Positions 1 to 7,614 of a DNA stretch of 64,000 bases are shown here, in pieces; position 1 is the stretch's first letter; each line of letters opens with the position of its first letter. A program made the position numbers and the translations under genes. The stretch is from Dryocola clanedunensis (GTDB lineage Bacteria; Pseudomonadota; Gammaproteobacteria; Enterobacterales; Enterobacteriaceae). The notes beneath the pieces were generated by a model that was not told the DNA's origin, ran no database searches, and worked only from the letters and a program-made list of their open reading frames with translations. The DNA lies in NCBI RefSeq assembly GCF_025215155.1, contig NZ_JALHAM010000118.1. One strand, given 5' to 3'.

Positions 1-1
1 T

Positions 2-253
2 ACGTTAACTACGGGGCTTTCCGTGGAGGTGGCGGCCCAGGGTATTCGCGTTAACTGCGTTCGTCCGGGGCTTATTTATACCGAAATACATGCTTCTGGC
101 GGTGAGGCGGGGCGCGTGGATCGGTTAAAAGAGAGTTTACCTATGAAGCGTGGCGGGCAGCCGGAAGAAGTCGCGGAGGCCATCGTCTGGCTGTTAAGCA
201 GCAATGCGTCCTATGTCACCGGCAGTTTTATTGATGTGGCGGGTGGGAAATAA
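2..253 (+). CDS. ygfF: SDR-family oxidoreductase YgfF, C-terminal part
   Basis: The reading frame is open at the left edge, so only the last 83 residues are visible. They carry the C-terminal half of a classical short-chain dehydrogenase: the segment IRVNCVRPGLIYTEIH that follows the catalytic Tyr-Lys helix, and the ending ASYVTGSFIDVAGGK that forms the last strand. Similarity to the E. coli YgfF ending and the bglA/ygfZ neighbourhood support the name. The substrate is unknown; the family uses NAD(P)H. The GTG at 23 is internal, because the frame continues upstream with conserved SDR sequence. Confidence 0.8.
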   Translation, partial: TLTTGLSVEVAAQGIRVNCVRPGLIYTEIHASGGEAGRVDRLKESLPMKRGGQPEEVAEAIVWLLSSNASYVTGSFIDVAGGK

Positions 254-307
254 AAAGGCAGCCTGGATAATAAGGGTAGGAGACCACGGGGGCATTATCC
301 AGGCTGC
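252..307 (-). terminator. Rho-independent terminator of the MXKDX gene
   Basis: A perfect 14-bp inverted repeat (258-271 with 294-307) encloses a 22-nt loop. Read on the minus strand it is followed directly by a T run, so it should end transcription from the MXKDX protein gene. It also lies just after the ygfF stop, but the plus strand has no T run. Confidence 0.8.
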
Positions 308-314
308 GAAAGCG

Positions 315-665
315 TTAGTTCTTTTTCATCTCATCTTTAGACATGTTGTCTTTAGACATATTATCTTTAGACATATTATCTTTAGACATCGCATCTTTGC
401 TCATGCCGTCTTTCGCCATGGAGTCTTTACCCATGCTGTCTTTGTGCATGCCGTCTTTCGCCATGGAGTCTTTACCCATGTTGTCTTTGTGCATGCCGTC
501 TTTCGCCATGGAGTCTTTACCCATGTTGTCTTTGTGCATGCCGTCTTTAGTCATTTCCATCTTGTCTTTCGACATATTATCTTTGCTCATATTATCTGCC
601 GCATTGGCGCCAGCCATACCTAAAGCCAGAGCGGAGCACATCATCATTGCATATAATTTTTTCAT
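315..665 (-). CDS. Methionine-rich pentapeptide MXKDX repeat protein
   Basis: 116 residues. Residues 1-22 form a Sec signal peptide ending ANA, so the mature protein should be periplasmic. The mature 94 residues are almost wholly tandem five-residue units xMxKD (for example GMHKD, NMGKD, SMAKD, NMSKD), with 19 methionines and no cysteine. This matches the pentapeptide MXKDX repeat family. It has no enzymatic motif; the regular Met, Lys and Asp spacing suggests a soluble, disordered or helical polypeptide. It lies 41 bp after the molybdoenzyme gene on the same strand, so it is probably the last gene of that operon, and it has a good AGGAAG ribosome site. I infer a role as a sacrificial methionine pool or metal binder. 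The family assignment is firm, the function is not. Confidence 0.9.
   Translation of the reverse strand: MKKLYAMMMCSALALGMAGANAADNMSKDNMSKDKMEMTKDGMHKDNMGKDSMAKDGMHKDNMGKDSMAKDGMHKDSMGKDSMAKDGMSKDAMSKDNMSKDNMSKDNMSKDEMKKN
402..536 (-). repeat. 45-bp coding minisatellite, three copies
   Basis: Three near-identical tandem 45-bp units (402-446, 447-491, 492-536) each encode GMHKDxMGKDSMAKD. They differ at about one base, the codon that gives N or S. The array is in frame, so copy-number change would lengthen or shorten the MXKDX protein without disrupting it. Confidence 0.9.
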
Positions 666-706
666 TTTTTCTTCCTTATTTCTTGCGTGAGGGTCGAGTG
701 AATATA

Positions 707-1468
707 TTAACTACCGCCAAACCAGTTATAACCCTGGTCTTCCCAGTAACCGCCGGGGTAGCGATTAGTGACTTCAATAACCTGAATATGCTTCGGGTTC
801 TTGTAGCCTAATTTTGTTGGCATCCTCAATTTCATCGGATAGCCGTATTTACGCGGCAAAATTTTCCCGTCGTAAGTTAAAGCGATAATCGTTTGTGGGT
901 GTAGCGCCGTTGCCATATCAATGCTGGTGTAATATTCATCCGCGCATTTGAAACTGACATATTTCGCATTCAGGTCTGCACCGATCCCCTTGAGGAAAAG
1001 AGAAAACGGTACGCCGCCCCATTTGCCAATTGCGCTCCAGCCTTCCACGCAGATATGTCGCGTCACCTGGCTGACCTGAGCCATCTGATACAGCTGCGGC
1101 AGTGTCCAGGGGCGCTTATCCGCCACCAGGCCCGCGATCTCAAGTCGATAGTCATCACCATTGATATCCGGCGCTTCGTCTTCGCTGTAAAAGGCGTTAA
1201 ACGGGAAGGGCCTGGTCATCATCGATTCCGGATAAACCGGCGCCAGGTCGTTGCTGTTAAACAGCCATGCCTGCACGCGGTCGTTAAAACGGGATATCGA
1301 ACCCAATGTTGTTTCGACCTGCTGGTTGTCGCTGATATCGCAGCCGGTGAGCATGACTAAGCCACCTAGCGTCAGGCCTTGTTTTACAAAACGGCGTCGG
1401 CCTTCCGCTGAGAGCTGTTTGGTAATCTGCTGCTGCGCCTCTTTCAGAATCTCTTTTTCATCACTCAT
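707..1468 (-). CDS. Tat-exported molybdopterin-dependent oxidoreductase (sulfite oxidase/MsrP fold)
   Basis: 253 residues. The N-terminus has a twin-arginine motif RRRFVKQGL (from residue 24) followed by a hydrophobic stretch and LTGC, a plausible lipobox with Cys43. Asp follows that Cys, which in enterics favours retention in the inner membrane. The rest is a sulfite-oxidase-type molybdopterin domain; Cys140 in RHICVEGWSAIG is the expected Mo ligand. The C-terminal PTKLGYKNPKHI and YPGGYWEDQGYNW motifs are typical of MsrP/YedY relatives. It lacks the dimerisation domain of eukaryotic sulfite oxidases. It lies 10 bp downstream of a cytochrome b gene, the likely electron donor, and upstream of the MXKDX gene. 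The substrate is not visible; methionine sulfoxide is the attractive guess. Confidence 0.88.
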   Translation of the reverse strand: MSDEKEILKEAQQQITKQLSAEGRRRFVKQGLTLGGLVMLTGCDISDNQQVETTLGSISRFNDRVQAWLFNSNDLAPVYPESMMTRPFPFNAFYSEDEAPDINGDDYRLEIAGLVADKRPWTLPQLYQMAQVSQVTRHICVEGWSAIGKWGGVPFSLFLKGIGADLNAKYVSFKCADEYYTSIDMATALHPQTIIALTYDGKILPRKYGYPMKLRMPTKLGYKNPKHIQVIEVTNRYPGGYWEDQGYNWFGGS

Positions 1469-1478
1469 GATCGTTTCC

Positions 1479-2090
1479 TTAACGTCCGCGAATCATGGCA
1501 AGTAATGTGCGCGGGACTAACGCAACCATCACGATATGAATGACAACAAAGCCGACCATCGCGCCCATCGCATAGAAATGGATAAAGCGAGCGGTGTCAT
1601 AGCCACCCAGCAATTCTCGTAATAACGGAAACTGAACGGATTTCCAGATGACCAGGCCTGAGCAAACTAAGATGACGCTATCAATCATCACAAATAGATA
1701 AGCTGCTTTCTGCACCATGTTGTAATGGCTGAGATCCGCATGGGCTAATTTTCCACGCAGGGCCGCGAGCAAATCTTTAAAGAATCCTTTTGGCGACAGC
1801 GGCCAGTATTTTCGTTTAAAACGCCCGCTGACTAAATTAATCAGTAGATAAATGACGCCGTTAATGCCAAACAACCACATGCCGGCAAAGTGCCATTGCA
1901 ACGCGCCGCCTAGCCAGCCACCTAACGTTAACTCATTCATAAAACTGAAGTTAAAAAGTGGTGATGCATTATAAATTCGCCATCCACTGGTGACCATAAT
2001 CAACATAGCCAGCGCATTTAGCCAATGGCACAGTCGCAACCATATGGGATGGACTGCTGTTGGACTGTTGTTAAATATTTTCCTGTCCAT
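1479..2090 (-). CDS. Membrane cytochrome b (b561/b6-type) redox partner
   Basis: 203 residues from the ATG at 2090, chosen because GGGAG precedes it at good spacing; a longer frame back to 2153 has no such site. Four hydrophobic segments are visible, with histidines in HPIWLRLCHWLN (helix 1), WHFAGMWLF (helix 2) and RFIHFY/VVIHIVMV (helix 4) placed to ligate two b haems, as in the cytochrome b561 family. It is not the six-helix MsrQ. It is the first gene of the operon running into the molybdoenzyme and the MXKDX gene, and should carry electrons from quinol to the periplasmic enzyme. The physical pairing is inferred from operon order. Confidence 0.85.
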   Translation of the reverse strand: MDRKIFNNSPTAVHPIWLRLCHWLNALAMLIMVTSGWRIYNASPLFNFSFMNELTLGGWLGGALQWHFAGMWLFGINGVIYLLINLVSGRFKRKYWPLSPKGFFKDLLAALRGKLAHADLSHYNMVQKAAYLFVMIDSVILVCSGLVIWKSVQFPLLRELLGGYDTARFIHFYAMGAMVGFVVIHIVMVALVPRTLLAMIRGR

Positions 2091-2153
2091 CGCGCTGCTC
2101 CCTGAGAATTCGATGAAATCAGTATTGGCCAAATTTATTCCCCAATGCCTCAC

Positions 2154-2204
2154 GTAAACTTAAATAAAATGTGACAACTTACAGGCGGCAAGTTGTGTAA
2201 ACTT
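2154..2204. promoter_or_regulatory. Candidate response-regulator operator between divergent operons
   Basis: The space between the cytochrome b operon and the regulator gene holds a perfect inverted repeat ACAACTT-N9-AAGTTGT (2174-2196). Two direct copies of GTAAACTT flank it (2154 and 2197), 43 bp or about four helical turns apart. Such symmetry in a divergent promoter beside a two-component system suggests the regulator's own binding site. No published motif is claimed. Confidence 0.45.
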
Positions 2205-2234
2205 TTACTATGTAGCGCGAGCGGGAGTCAGAAA

Positions 2235-2948
2235 GTGAATCAGGATAAAAAGCTGCTCATTGTGGAAGACGATGAAAACATAGCTGAGCTTTTACAGTTG
2301 CATCTGCGTGAAGAGGGCTTTGAGATTACCCACGCTGCGGACGGGAACATCGGCATGGAAAAACTCAGACAGGGGGGGTGGGATGCCCTGATTCTTGATC
2401 TGATGTTACCGGGGGTCGACGGCCTGGAGATTTGCCGCTTTGCCAGAACGATGACCCGCTATACGCCAATCATTATGATCAGCGCCCGCTCCAGTGAAAC
2501 GCACCGCGTGCTGGGGTTGGAGCTTGGAGCCGATGACTATCTTGCTAAACCGTTTTCCATGCTTGAGCTGGTGGCTCGGGTTAAGGCTCTGTTTCGCCGT
2601 CAGGAAGCCATGAGCCAGAACCTGCGGCTGGACGCCGGCACGCTCACTTTTGGCACCCTGACCATCGATCCGCTGGCCCGCGATGTACAGCTTAATCATC
2701 AATCTCTCGAGCTGACGCCGAGGGAGTTTGATTTGCTCTACTTCTTTGCCAGGCATCCGGATCAGGTTTTCTCTCGCCTGAACTTGCTCAACCAGGTGTG
2801 GGGTTACGAACACGAAGGGTATGAACACACCGTTAACACGCACATCAACCGCCTGCGTATTAAAATTGAAGAGAATCCGGCGGAACCGAATTTTATCCGA
2901 ACTATCTGGGGTAAAGGTTACAAATTCACCGCTCAGCCACGCGAGTAG
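2235..2948 (+). CDS. OmpR-family response regulator
   Basis: 237 residues from a GTG at 2235, chosen because GGGAG lies 8-9 bases upstream and translation then begins just before the receiver; an upstream TTG at 2193 has no such support. The receiver domain (about 4-120) has the acidic pair Asp12-Asp13, phospho-acceptor Asp55 in LILDLMLPG, Ser83 and Lys105 in AKPFS. The C-terminal winged-helix domain ends in the typical VNTHINRLRIKIE...RTIWGKGYKF. It lies 3 bp before the kinase gene and diverges from the cytochrome b/molybdoenzyme operon, so it probably controls that operon and itself. It resembles the HprR/CusR branch, but I assign no symbol. Confidence 0.92.
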   Translation: MNQDKKLLIVEDDENIAELLQLHLREEGFEITHAADGNIGMEKLRQGGWDALILDLMLPGVDGLEICRFARTMTRYTPIIMISARSSETHRVLGLELGADDYLAKPFSMLELVARVKALFRRQEAMSQNLRLDAGTLTFGTLTIDPLARDVQLNHQSLELTPREFDLLYFFARHPDQVFSRLNLLNQVWGYEHEGYEHTVNTHINRLRIKIEENPAEPNFIRTIWGKGYKFTAQPRE

Positions 2949-2951
2949 ACC

Positions 2952-4418
2952 ATGCGAATACTTTCTCTTTCCCAGCGCCTGACGCTTGTTTTTGCCCTGT
3001 TGCTTCTTGGATCCTGCGTGCTGTTGGGGTGGATGCAGGTGCGAACCAGTACGCAGTATAGCCAGGCCGTTATCCAACAACTGTCCAGCAATCTTGCACA
3101 GCACATTAACCAGAGCTATCCGCTGGTGACGAAAGATGGGCTGAATAAAGACTCGGTGCGCACGCTGTTTGACCATCTGATGTCGGTCAACCCAAGCGTT
3201 GAGGTTTATCTGCTTGATAAAAGTGGCAATATCATTGGAGATGCTGCGCCAGAAGGGCATCTCAAACGCCAGCATGTTGATTTAGCCCCCATAGAAGCCT
3301 CGCTCGCCCAACACAAGTTCCCAATATATGGCGACGATCCGCGCAGCCTTGAAACACGGAAAGTTTTTAGCGTTGCCCCGATGTTGCAGGACGGACAGCT
3401 GAAAGGTTATCTGTATGTGATTCTGCTCGGTGAGAATTACAGCGCGCTTATCAGTAATGCCCGCGTCAACACATTGCTAAAAATTGTGCTGATTTCTATC
3501 AGTCTGGTTGCTCTGCTGGGGCTTATTGTTGGTGGCCTGGCCTTCCGGTGGATCACTCGTCCGCTACGCGATCTTTCCCGGCAGGTGCACGCGCTGGAAA
3601 TGGGCGGCATGAAGGAGATGCAGGCGATGGCGGCCCTCCCGCTGCGAGAAGGGAAGGAACGTGACGAGATCGATCTGCTGCGTCAGGGCGTGATCAGTAT
3701 GGCTCGCCGCATAGCAGAACAGTGGCACCGGCTGTCTCAGCAGGATCAGCTCCGCCGGGAGTTTATCGCCAATATCTCCCACGATCTGCGTACACCGCTG
3801 ACTTCGCTGCATGGCTACCTGGAAAGCCTCTCGGTTATGTCCGCGACCCTTTCTGAGAAGGATAAAAAGCGCTATCTGGAAATCGCCCTTGCTCAGAGTC
3901 AGAAAGTAGGGACGCTTGCCCAGTCGCTGTTTGAGCTGGCGCGTCTGGAATATGGCGTGGTGAAACCGCAAAAAGAGCGATTCTCGCTGTGTGAGCTTTT
4001 ACAGGATGTGTTTCAGAAATTTGAACTGGCTGCGCAAACTCGCCAGCAGCAGCTCTTAGCCGATATCCAGCCGGGATTGCCGCTGATAGACGCCGATCTG
4101 GGAATGATAGAGCGAGTTCTTACTAACCTGCTTGATAATGCCATTCGTCATGCGCCAGAGCGGGGAACCGTCTCTGTGCGGCTATGGAAAGAGAGGGATA
4201 AAGTGATGGTACAGGTAAGTGATAACGGGCCCGGCGTGCCGCAGGAGCTGAAAGAAGGGTTATTCGTCCGGCCTTCGATTGCCAGCCAGTCACGGCTGCG
4301 CGTCGGCGGGTTAGGGTTAATGATCGTTCGGCAAATGCTGCAACTTCACGGCACGGATATCACGCTGATTGAGAAAACAGAAACCGGCGCCTGCTTCCGT
4401 TTTGCTTTGACGGTTTGA
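2952..4418 (+). CDS. Sensor histidine kinase with HAMP domain
   Basis: 488 residues. Transmembrane helix 1 covers about 9-28, a periplasmic sensor domain about 29-172, transmembrane helix 2 about 174-199, and HAMP about 198-255. The dimerisation helix carries the phospho-accepting His277 in FIANISHDLRTPLTSLHG. The ATPase domain shows the N box (NLLDNAIRHAP), G1 (VSDNGPGVP) and G2 (GGLGLMI). The periplasmic domain fits sensing of an envelope signal. It is co-transcribed with the response regulator 3 bp upstream. The ligand is unknown; the neighbours suggest an oxidant such as hypochlorite, or a metal. Confidence 0.92.
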   Translation: MRILSLSQRLTLVFALLLLGSCVLLGWMQVRTSTQYSQAVIQQLSSNLAQHINQSYPLVTKDGLNKDSVRTLFDHLMSVNPSVEVYLLDKSGNIIGDAAPEGHLKRQHVDLAPIEASLAQHKFPIYGDDPRSLETRKVFSVAPMLQDGQLKGYLYVILLGENYSALISNARVNTLLKIVLISISLVALLGLIVGGLAFRWITRPLRDLSRQVHALEMGGMKEMQAMAALPLREGKERDEIDLLRQGVISMARRIAEQWHRLSQQDQLRREFIANISHDLRTPLTSLHGYLESLSVMSATLSEKDKKRYLEIALAQSQKVGTLAQSLFELARLEYGVVKPQKERFSLCELLQDVFQKFELAAQTRQQQLLADIQPGLPLIDADLGMIERVLTNLLDNAIRHAPERGTVSVRLWKERDKVMVQVSDNGPGVPQELKEGLFVRPSIASQSRLRVGGLGLMIVRQMLQLHGTDITLIEKTETGACFRFALTV

Positions 4419-4432
4419 CGCTGCCGTTTTTA

Positions 4433-4465
4433 CTGTAGGGCGGGCAAGCGCTCCCCGCCCTACAG
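4433..4465. repeat. Palindromic repeat between convergent kinase and peroxidase genes
   Basis: A perfect 12-bp inverted repeat, CTGTAGGGCGGG with CCCGCCCTACAG, encloses a 9-nt loop. It has no T run, so it is a weak intrinsic terminator at best. The GTAGGGCGG core recurs in other gaps of this window (near 28.8 and 36.5 kb), which suggests a dispersed REP-like element. Confidence 0.6.
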
Positions 4466-4484
4466 TCTCTACATCACGGTAAAA

Positions 4485-5876
4485 TTATTCTGGCGAGTAG
4501 GGCGTATACACCCCGTTCAGGCTATTTAAAAACGCCACGATATCATCCACATCCTGCTGCGGCAGCGATGTACCAACCTGATATTTCAGCATCTCTTTTA
4601 CCGCCTCATCCAGCGTTTTAACGTCTCCACGATGGAACCAGGGGCCCGTCAGCGCCACGTTGCGCAGCGTGGGCACCTTCTGACGCAGGCGGTCCCGTAC
4701 CTCTTTGGTGACGTTCATGCGGCCGATGTCAGCAGCGGTTATCTCCCCAAACCCAAAGTCTTTTTTCAATCCTAACGGCTCAAACGAGCGGCCTCCCAGA
4801 ATCTTGCCGCCGTGGCAGGTGGCGCATTTATTCTCTTTGAACAGCTGATATCCGTGCTTTTGTTGCGCAGACAGCGCGCTATCATCGCCGCGTAAATAGT
4901 TATCAAATGGCGAGTTCGGCGTGATAAGCGTTTTTTCAAACTCGGCAATAGCATCGGTAATGGAAGCGCCTGAGAAACCCTGCGGATAAACGGCGGTGAA
5001 GTCGCGGGTCAGAATCGGATCCTGCTTCAGTTTATCCGTGATTTCATCCCAGGAGGTCGAGGCCATCTCTATCGGGTTGAGCGGCGGGCCACCTGCCTGG
5101 GCCTGGAGATCGGCGGCACGCCCGTCCCAGAACTGTTCGATATTAAAGGTTGCGTTATAAACGGTTGGGGCATTGATTGGGCCTATCGCTCCCCCTACGC
5201 CCCGTGAGGTTTTGCGACCATCCACGCCGCCAGCACCGAGCTGGTGACAGTGGGCGCAGGAGATTGAGTTATCTCCGGAAAGGCGCGGATCGTGGTAAAG
5301 CCTCATACCTAACGCGACCTTTTCCCCATCAACCGGTAATGATTGCGGAATGGGTTGAACAGGCTCGTTACGACGATTTTCAGCCATATCCGCAGAGGCA
5401 TAATGCGCAAGGCGCTGCGTTTTAATCCACTCCAGCACAGCGCCACGCTCCAGCTCGCTCATATGCCCCGCCCAGTGCAGCGCGGTGTAGCGGGTTGGCG
5501 GCATGGTCTGATGCTGCATTACCCACTCAATTTTGTTGAGATCGCTTTGCGGTGCGGCGTTGTTATCGAGCAGGCTTTTGCGAACGTCCGTCAGATTGAA
5601 GGATTTATAGCCATGCTGGATATCGTACTCCATGAGTTGTTTAGCCACGGGAAAGCTGGCGTAGAAGGGCAGCTTTGCTGAGGGAGTGTGGCAGTAGTCG
5701 CAGCCTTTTTCGTTGAGGATGCCAAGTACGCTGGCATTGAGAGGCGAGAGGTTTTTCGCCGTTGTGGGCCGGGTGTTGCGCTCCGTATCGTGGTAATGCA
5801 CATACCCGACCAGACCAAAATAGCCGACGATACCGACACAGGCGGCAGCGGCGAACAACTTCGTTGTCGTTCTCAT
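4485..5876 (-). CDS. ccp: Tri-haem cytochrome c peroxidase (YhjA/Ccp)
   Basis: 463 residues from the ATG at 5876, supported by a GGAAAGGA ribosome site; the frame also opens further upstream without one. An N-terminal helix (about 5-26) anchors the protein in the inner membrane facing the periplasm. Three CxxCH haem sites are visible: CDYCH (59-63), CAHCH and CATCH. The first, extra haem domain distinguishes YhjA-type quinol peroxidases from classical two-haem enzymes. The E. coli homologue uses quinol-derived electrons to reduce H2O2 under low oxygen and is nearly the same length. Here the gene lies between a two-component system and bglA, not at the E. coli yhjA locus. Confidence 0.93.
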   Translation of the reverse strand: MRTTTKLFAAAACVGIVGYFGLVGYVHYHDTERNTRPTTAKNLSPLNASVLGILNEKGCDYCHTPSAKLPFYASFPVAKQLMEYDIQHGYKSFNLTDVRKSLLDNNAAPQSDLNKIEWVMQHQTMPPTRYTALHWAGHMSELERGAVLEWIKTQRLAHYASADMAENRRNEPVQPIPQSLPVDGEKVALGMRLYHDPRLSGDNSISCAHCHQLGAGGVDGRKTSRGVGGAIGPINAPTVYNATFNIEQFWDGRAADLQAQAGGPPLNPIEMASTSWDEITDKLKQDPILTRDFTAVYPQGFSGASITDAIAEFEKTLITPNSPFDNYLRGDDSALSAQQKHGYQLFKENKCATCHGGKILGGRSFEPLGLKKDFGFGEITAADIGRMNVTKEVRDRLRQKVPTLRNVALTGPWFHRGDVKTLDEAVKEMLKYQVGTSLPQQDVDDIVAFLNSLNGVYTPYSPE

Positions 5877-5973
5877 TTCGTCATCCTTTCCAGAGATAAA
5901 AAACGAATCAAGGCGATCCGTAAACCACAGCATTTTTGTGGCTTTATCATGGGGAAAGATGAGGAGAGAGATG

Positions 5974-5987
5974 TTGCGTCTTATCAA
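5974..5987 (-). promoter_or_regulatory. FNR-like site upstream of ccp
   Basis: On the minus strand the sequence TTGAT-AAGA-CGCAA matches the FNR consensus TTGAT-N4-ATCAA at 8 of 10 positions. If it is centred at -41.5, the start point would be near 5939 and a CATGAT hexamer falls exactly at the -10 position (5946-5951). FNR activation is known for E. coli yhjA. Confidence 0.5.
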
Positions 5988-6006
5988 ACTGTCAGCGTAG
6001 CGGCGC

Positions 6007-6032
6007 CTATCGTTCAGATAGGTTTCGCCGAT
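6007..6032 (-). promoter_or_regulatory. Partial OxyR-like site upstream of ccp
   Basis: The OxyR motif is four tetrads spaced by 7 bases (ATAG, CTAT, ATAG, CTAT). Here CTAT-N7-ATAG is exact and a third tetrad matches 3 of 4; the fourth is absent. It lies about 33 bp upstream of the FNR-like site. OxyR and FNR co-control is established for the E. coli homologue. Confidence 0.4.
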
Positions 6033-6033
6033 G

Positions 6034-6061
6034 CAAAAAAACGAAGGGCGCCGAAGCGCCC
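6034..6061 (-). terminator. Rho-independent terminator after bglA
   Basis: Read on the minus strand: GGGCGC, loop TTCG, GCGCCC, then a run of T. It begins 6 bp beyond the bglA stop codon. Confidence 0.9.
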
Positions 6062-6067
6062 GTGGAA

Positions 6068-7501
6068 TCAGATGTTTTCGCCGTTGCTGGCGATAACTTC
6101 TTTGTACCAGTCGAAGCTCTTTTTGCGCGAGCGGGACATGTCGCCGGTGCCGTCGTCATGCTTATTCACATAGATAAAGCCGTAACGCTTGCTGTACTGG
6201 CCGGTGGTGAAGGAGACGCAGTCGATGCAGCCCCACGGGGTGTAGCCCATCAGTTCAACGCCGTCGTAGGTCACTGCCTTCATCAGCTCGGCTACGTGCG
6301 CCTTCAGATAATCAATGCGGTAATCGTCATTGATGGAGCCATCGGCTTCTACCTTGTCGTAAGCGCCAAAGCCGTTTTCAACGATAAACAGTGGCTTCTG
6401 GTAACGTTCGTACAGCTCGCACAGCGCGTAGCGCAGGCCAACCGGGTCAATCTGCCAGCCCCAGTCAGACGCTTTGACGTGTGGGTTTGGCACGCTGCCC
6501 TGGAAGCCGGAGAGCGCATCGCCCGTGCCGCCTTCCGCCTTAACGGCATTGGTCATGTAGTAGCTGAAGCCGAGGTAATCACAGACGCCTTCACGCAGGA
6601 TCTCTTCATCGCCCGGTTCCATCCTGATAGTGAACTCGCGGCGCTCCCACTCGTTCAGCACGTAGGACGGGTAGTAGCCGCGTAGCTGCACGTCGGTAAA
6701 GACATAACGCTCGCGCATGGACTCCTGGGCAAACATCTGATCTTCTGGCTTACAGGAGAACGGATAGAGCGGCACCATCGCCAGCATGCAGCCGATTTGC
6801 ATTTCCGGGTTGATACGGTGACCGATTTTCACCGCCATGGCGCTTGCCACAAACTGGTGGTGCAGCACCTGGTACATCACCTCTTCCGGGTTGTCGTGCT
6901 CGGTATAAACCACCCCGGAGCAGCAGTAGCCGAACAGCGGTGCGCGCCAGTTGCGCTGGTTGTTGATCTCGTTAAAGGTCATCCAGTACTTCACTTTGCT
7001 CTTGTAGCGTTCAAACACCACTTCGGCAAAGCGAACGAAGAAATCCACCACTTTACGGTTAGTCCAGCCGCCGTATTCGGTCACCAGATGGTGAGGCATC
7101 TCGAAGTGGGAGAGGGTGATCACCGGCTCGATGTTGTACTTCAGCAGCTCGTCGAACATATCGTCGTAGAACTTCAGCCCTTCTTCGTTTGGCTGCTGTT
7201 CGTCACCTTTGGGGAAGATGCGTGTCCAGGCAATGGAGGTACGGAAACATTTGAAACCCATCTCGGCAAACAGAGCGATATCTTCTTTATAACGGCCATG
7301 GAAATCGATGGCTTCGTGATTGGGATAGTACTTACCCGGTACCACTTCTTGCGTGATTTCACGCGGAACGCCATGTGCGCCGCCGGTGAGCACGTCACAG
7401 ATGCTTGGGCCTTTGCCGCCTTTGTTCCAGCCGCCTTCAACCTGGTGGGCCGCAACCGCGCCACCCCATAAAAAGTCTTCAGGTAAGGTTAGTTTTTTCA
7501 T
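6068..7501 (-). CDS. bglA: 6-phospho-beta-glucosidase BglA
   Basis: 477 residues, the full length of a glycosyl hydrolase family 1 enzyme (E. coli BglA has 479). It hydrolyses phosphorylated beta-glucosides such as arbutin-6-phosphate in the cytoplasm after PTS uptake. The acid/base Glu178 lies in TFNEINNQ and the nucleophile in the IVENGFG motif near the C-terminus; the N-terminal signature DFLWGGAVAAHQVEGG is also present. No PTS permease gene is nearby, so the substrate must come from a transporter encoded elsewhere. It lies downstream of an RpiR-type regulator gene on the same strand. A strong dyad lies 114 bp before its start codon. Confidence 0.95.
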   Translation of the reverse strand: MKKLTLPEDFLWGGAVAAHQVEGGWNKGGKGPSICDVLTGGAHGVPREITQEVVPGKYYPNHEAIDFHGRYKEDIALFAEMGFKCFRTSIAWTRIFPKGDEQQPNEEGLKFYDDMFDELLKYNIEPVITLSHFEMPHHLVTEYGGWTNRKVVDFFVRFAEVVFERYKSKVKYWMTFNEINNQRNWRAPLFGYCCSGVVYTEHDNPEEVMYQVLHHQFVASAMAVKIGHRINPEMQIGCMLAMVPLYPFSCKPEDQMFAQESMRERYVFTDVQLRGYYPSYVLNEWERREFTIRMEPGDEEILREGVCDYLGFSYYMTNAVKAEGGTGDALSGFQGSVPNPHVKASDWGWQIDPVGLRYALCELYERYQKPLFIVENGFGAYDKVEADGSINDDYRIDYLKAHVAELMKAVTYDGVELMGYTPWGCIDCVSFTTGQYSKRYGFIYVNKHDDGTGDMSRSRKKSFDWYKEVIASNGENI

Positions 7502-7614
7502 GTTTTTTAATCTCGCTGTCGGTGCCGGAGATATTATGCGATAGATAACACAACGGCAGGGTGTTAATAAACTCTGGTCTGGAGTCTAACAAACGAGATT
7601 TCATTGTCACGATA

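Noticed and set aside
402..536. Tandem repeats that might suggest a CRISPR array
   Set aside because: The units are contiguous with no spacers, are in frame inside a gene with a signal peptide, and encode the MXKDX pentapeptides.
204..690. Plus-strand open frames opposite the MXKDX gene (repetitive Phe/His- or Leu/Ser-rich)
   Set aside because: They are antisense images of the coding repeat, lack ribosome sites, and the minus-strand protein has a proper signal peptide.
2406..3275. A 289-codon minus-strand frame across the two-component genes
   Set aside because: It is antisense to well-supported receiver and kinase domains and has no family features.
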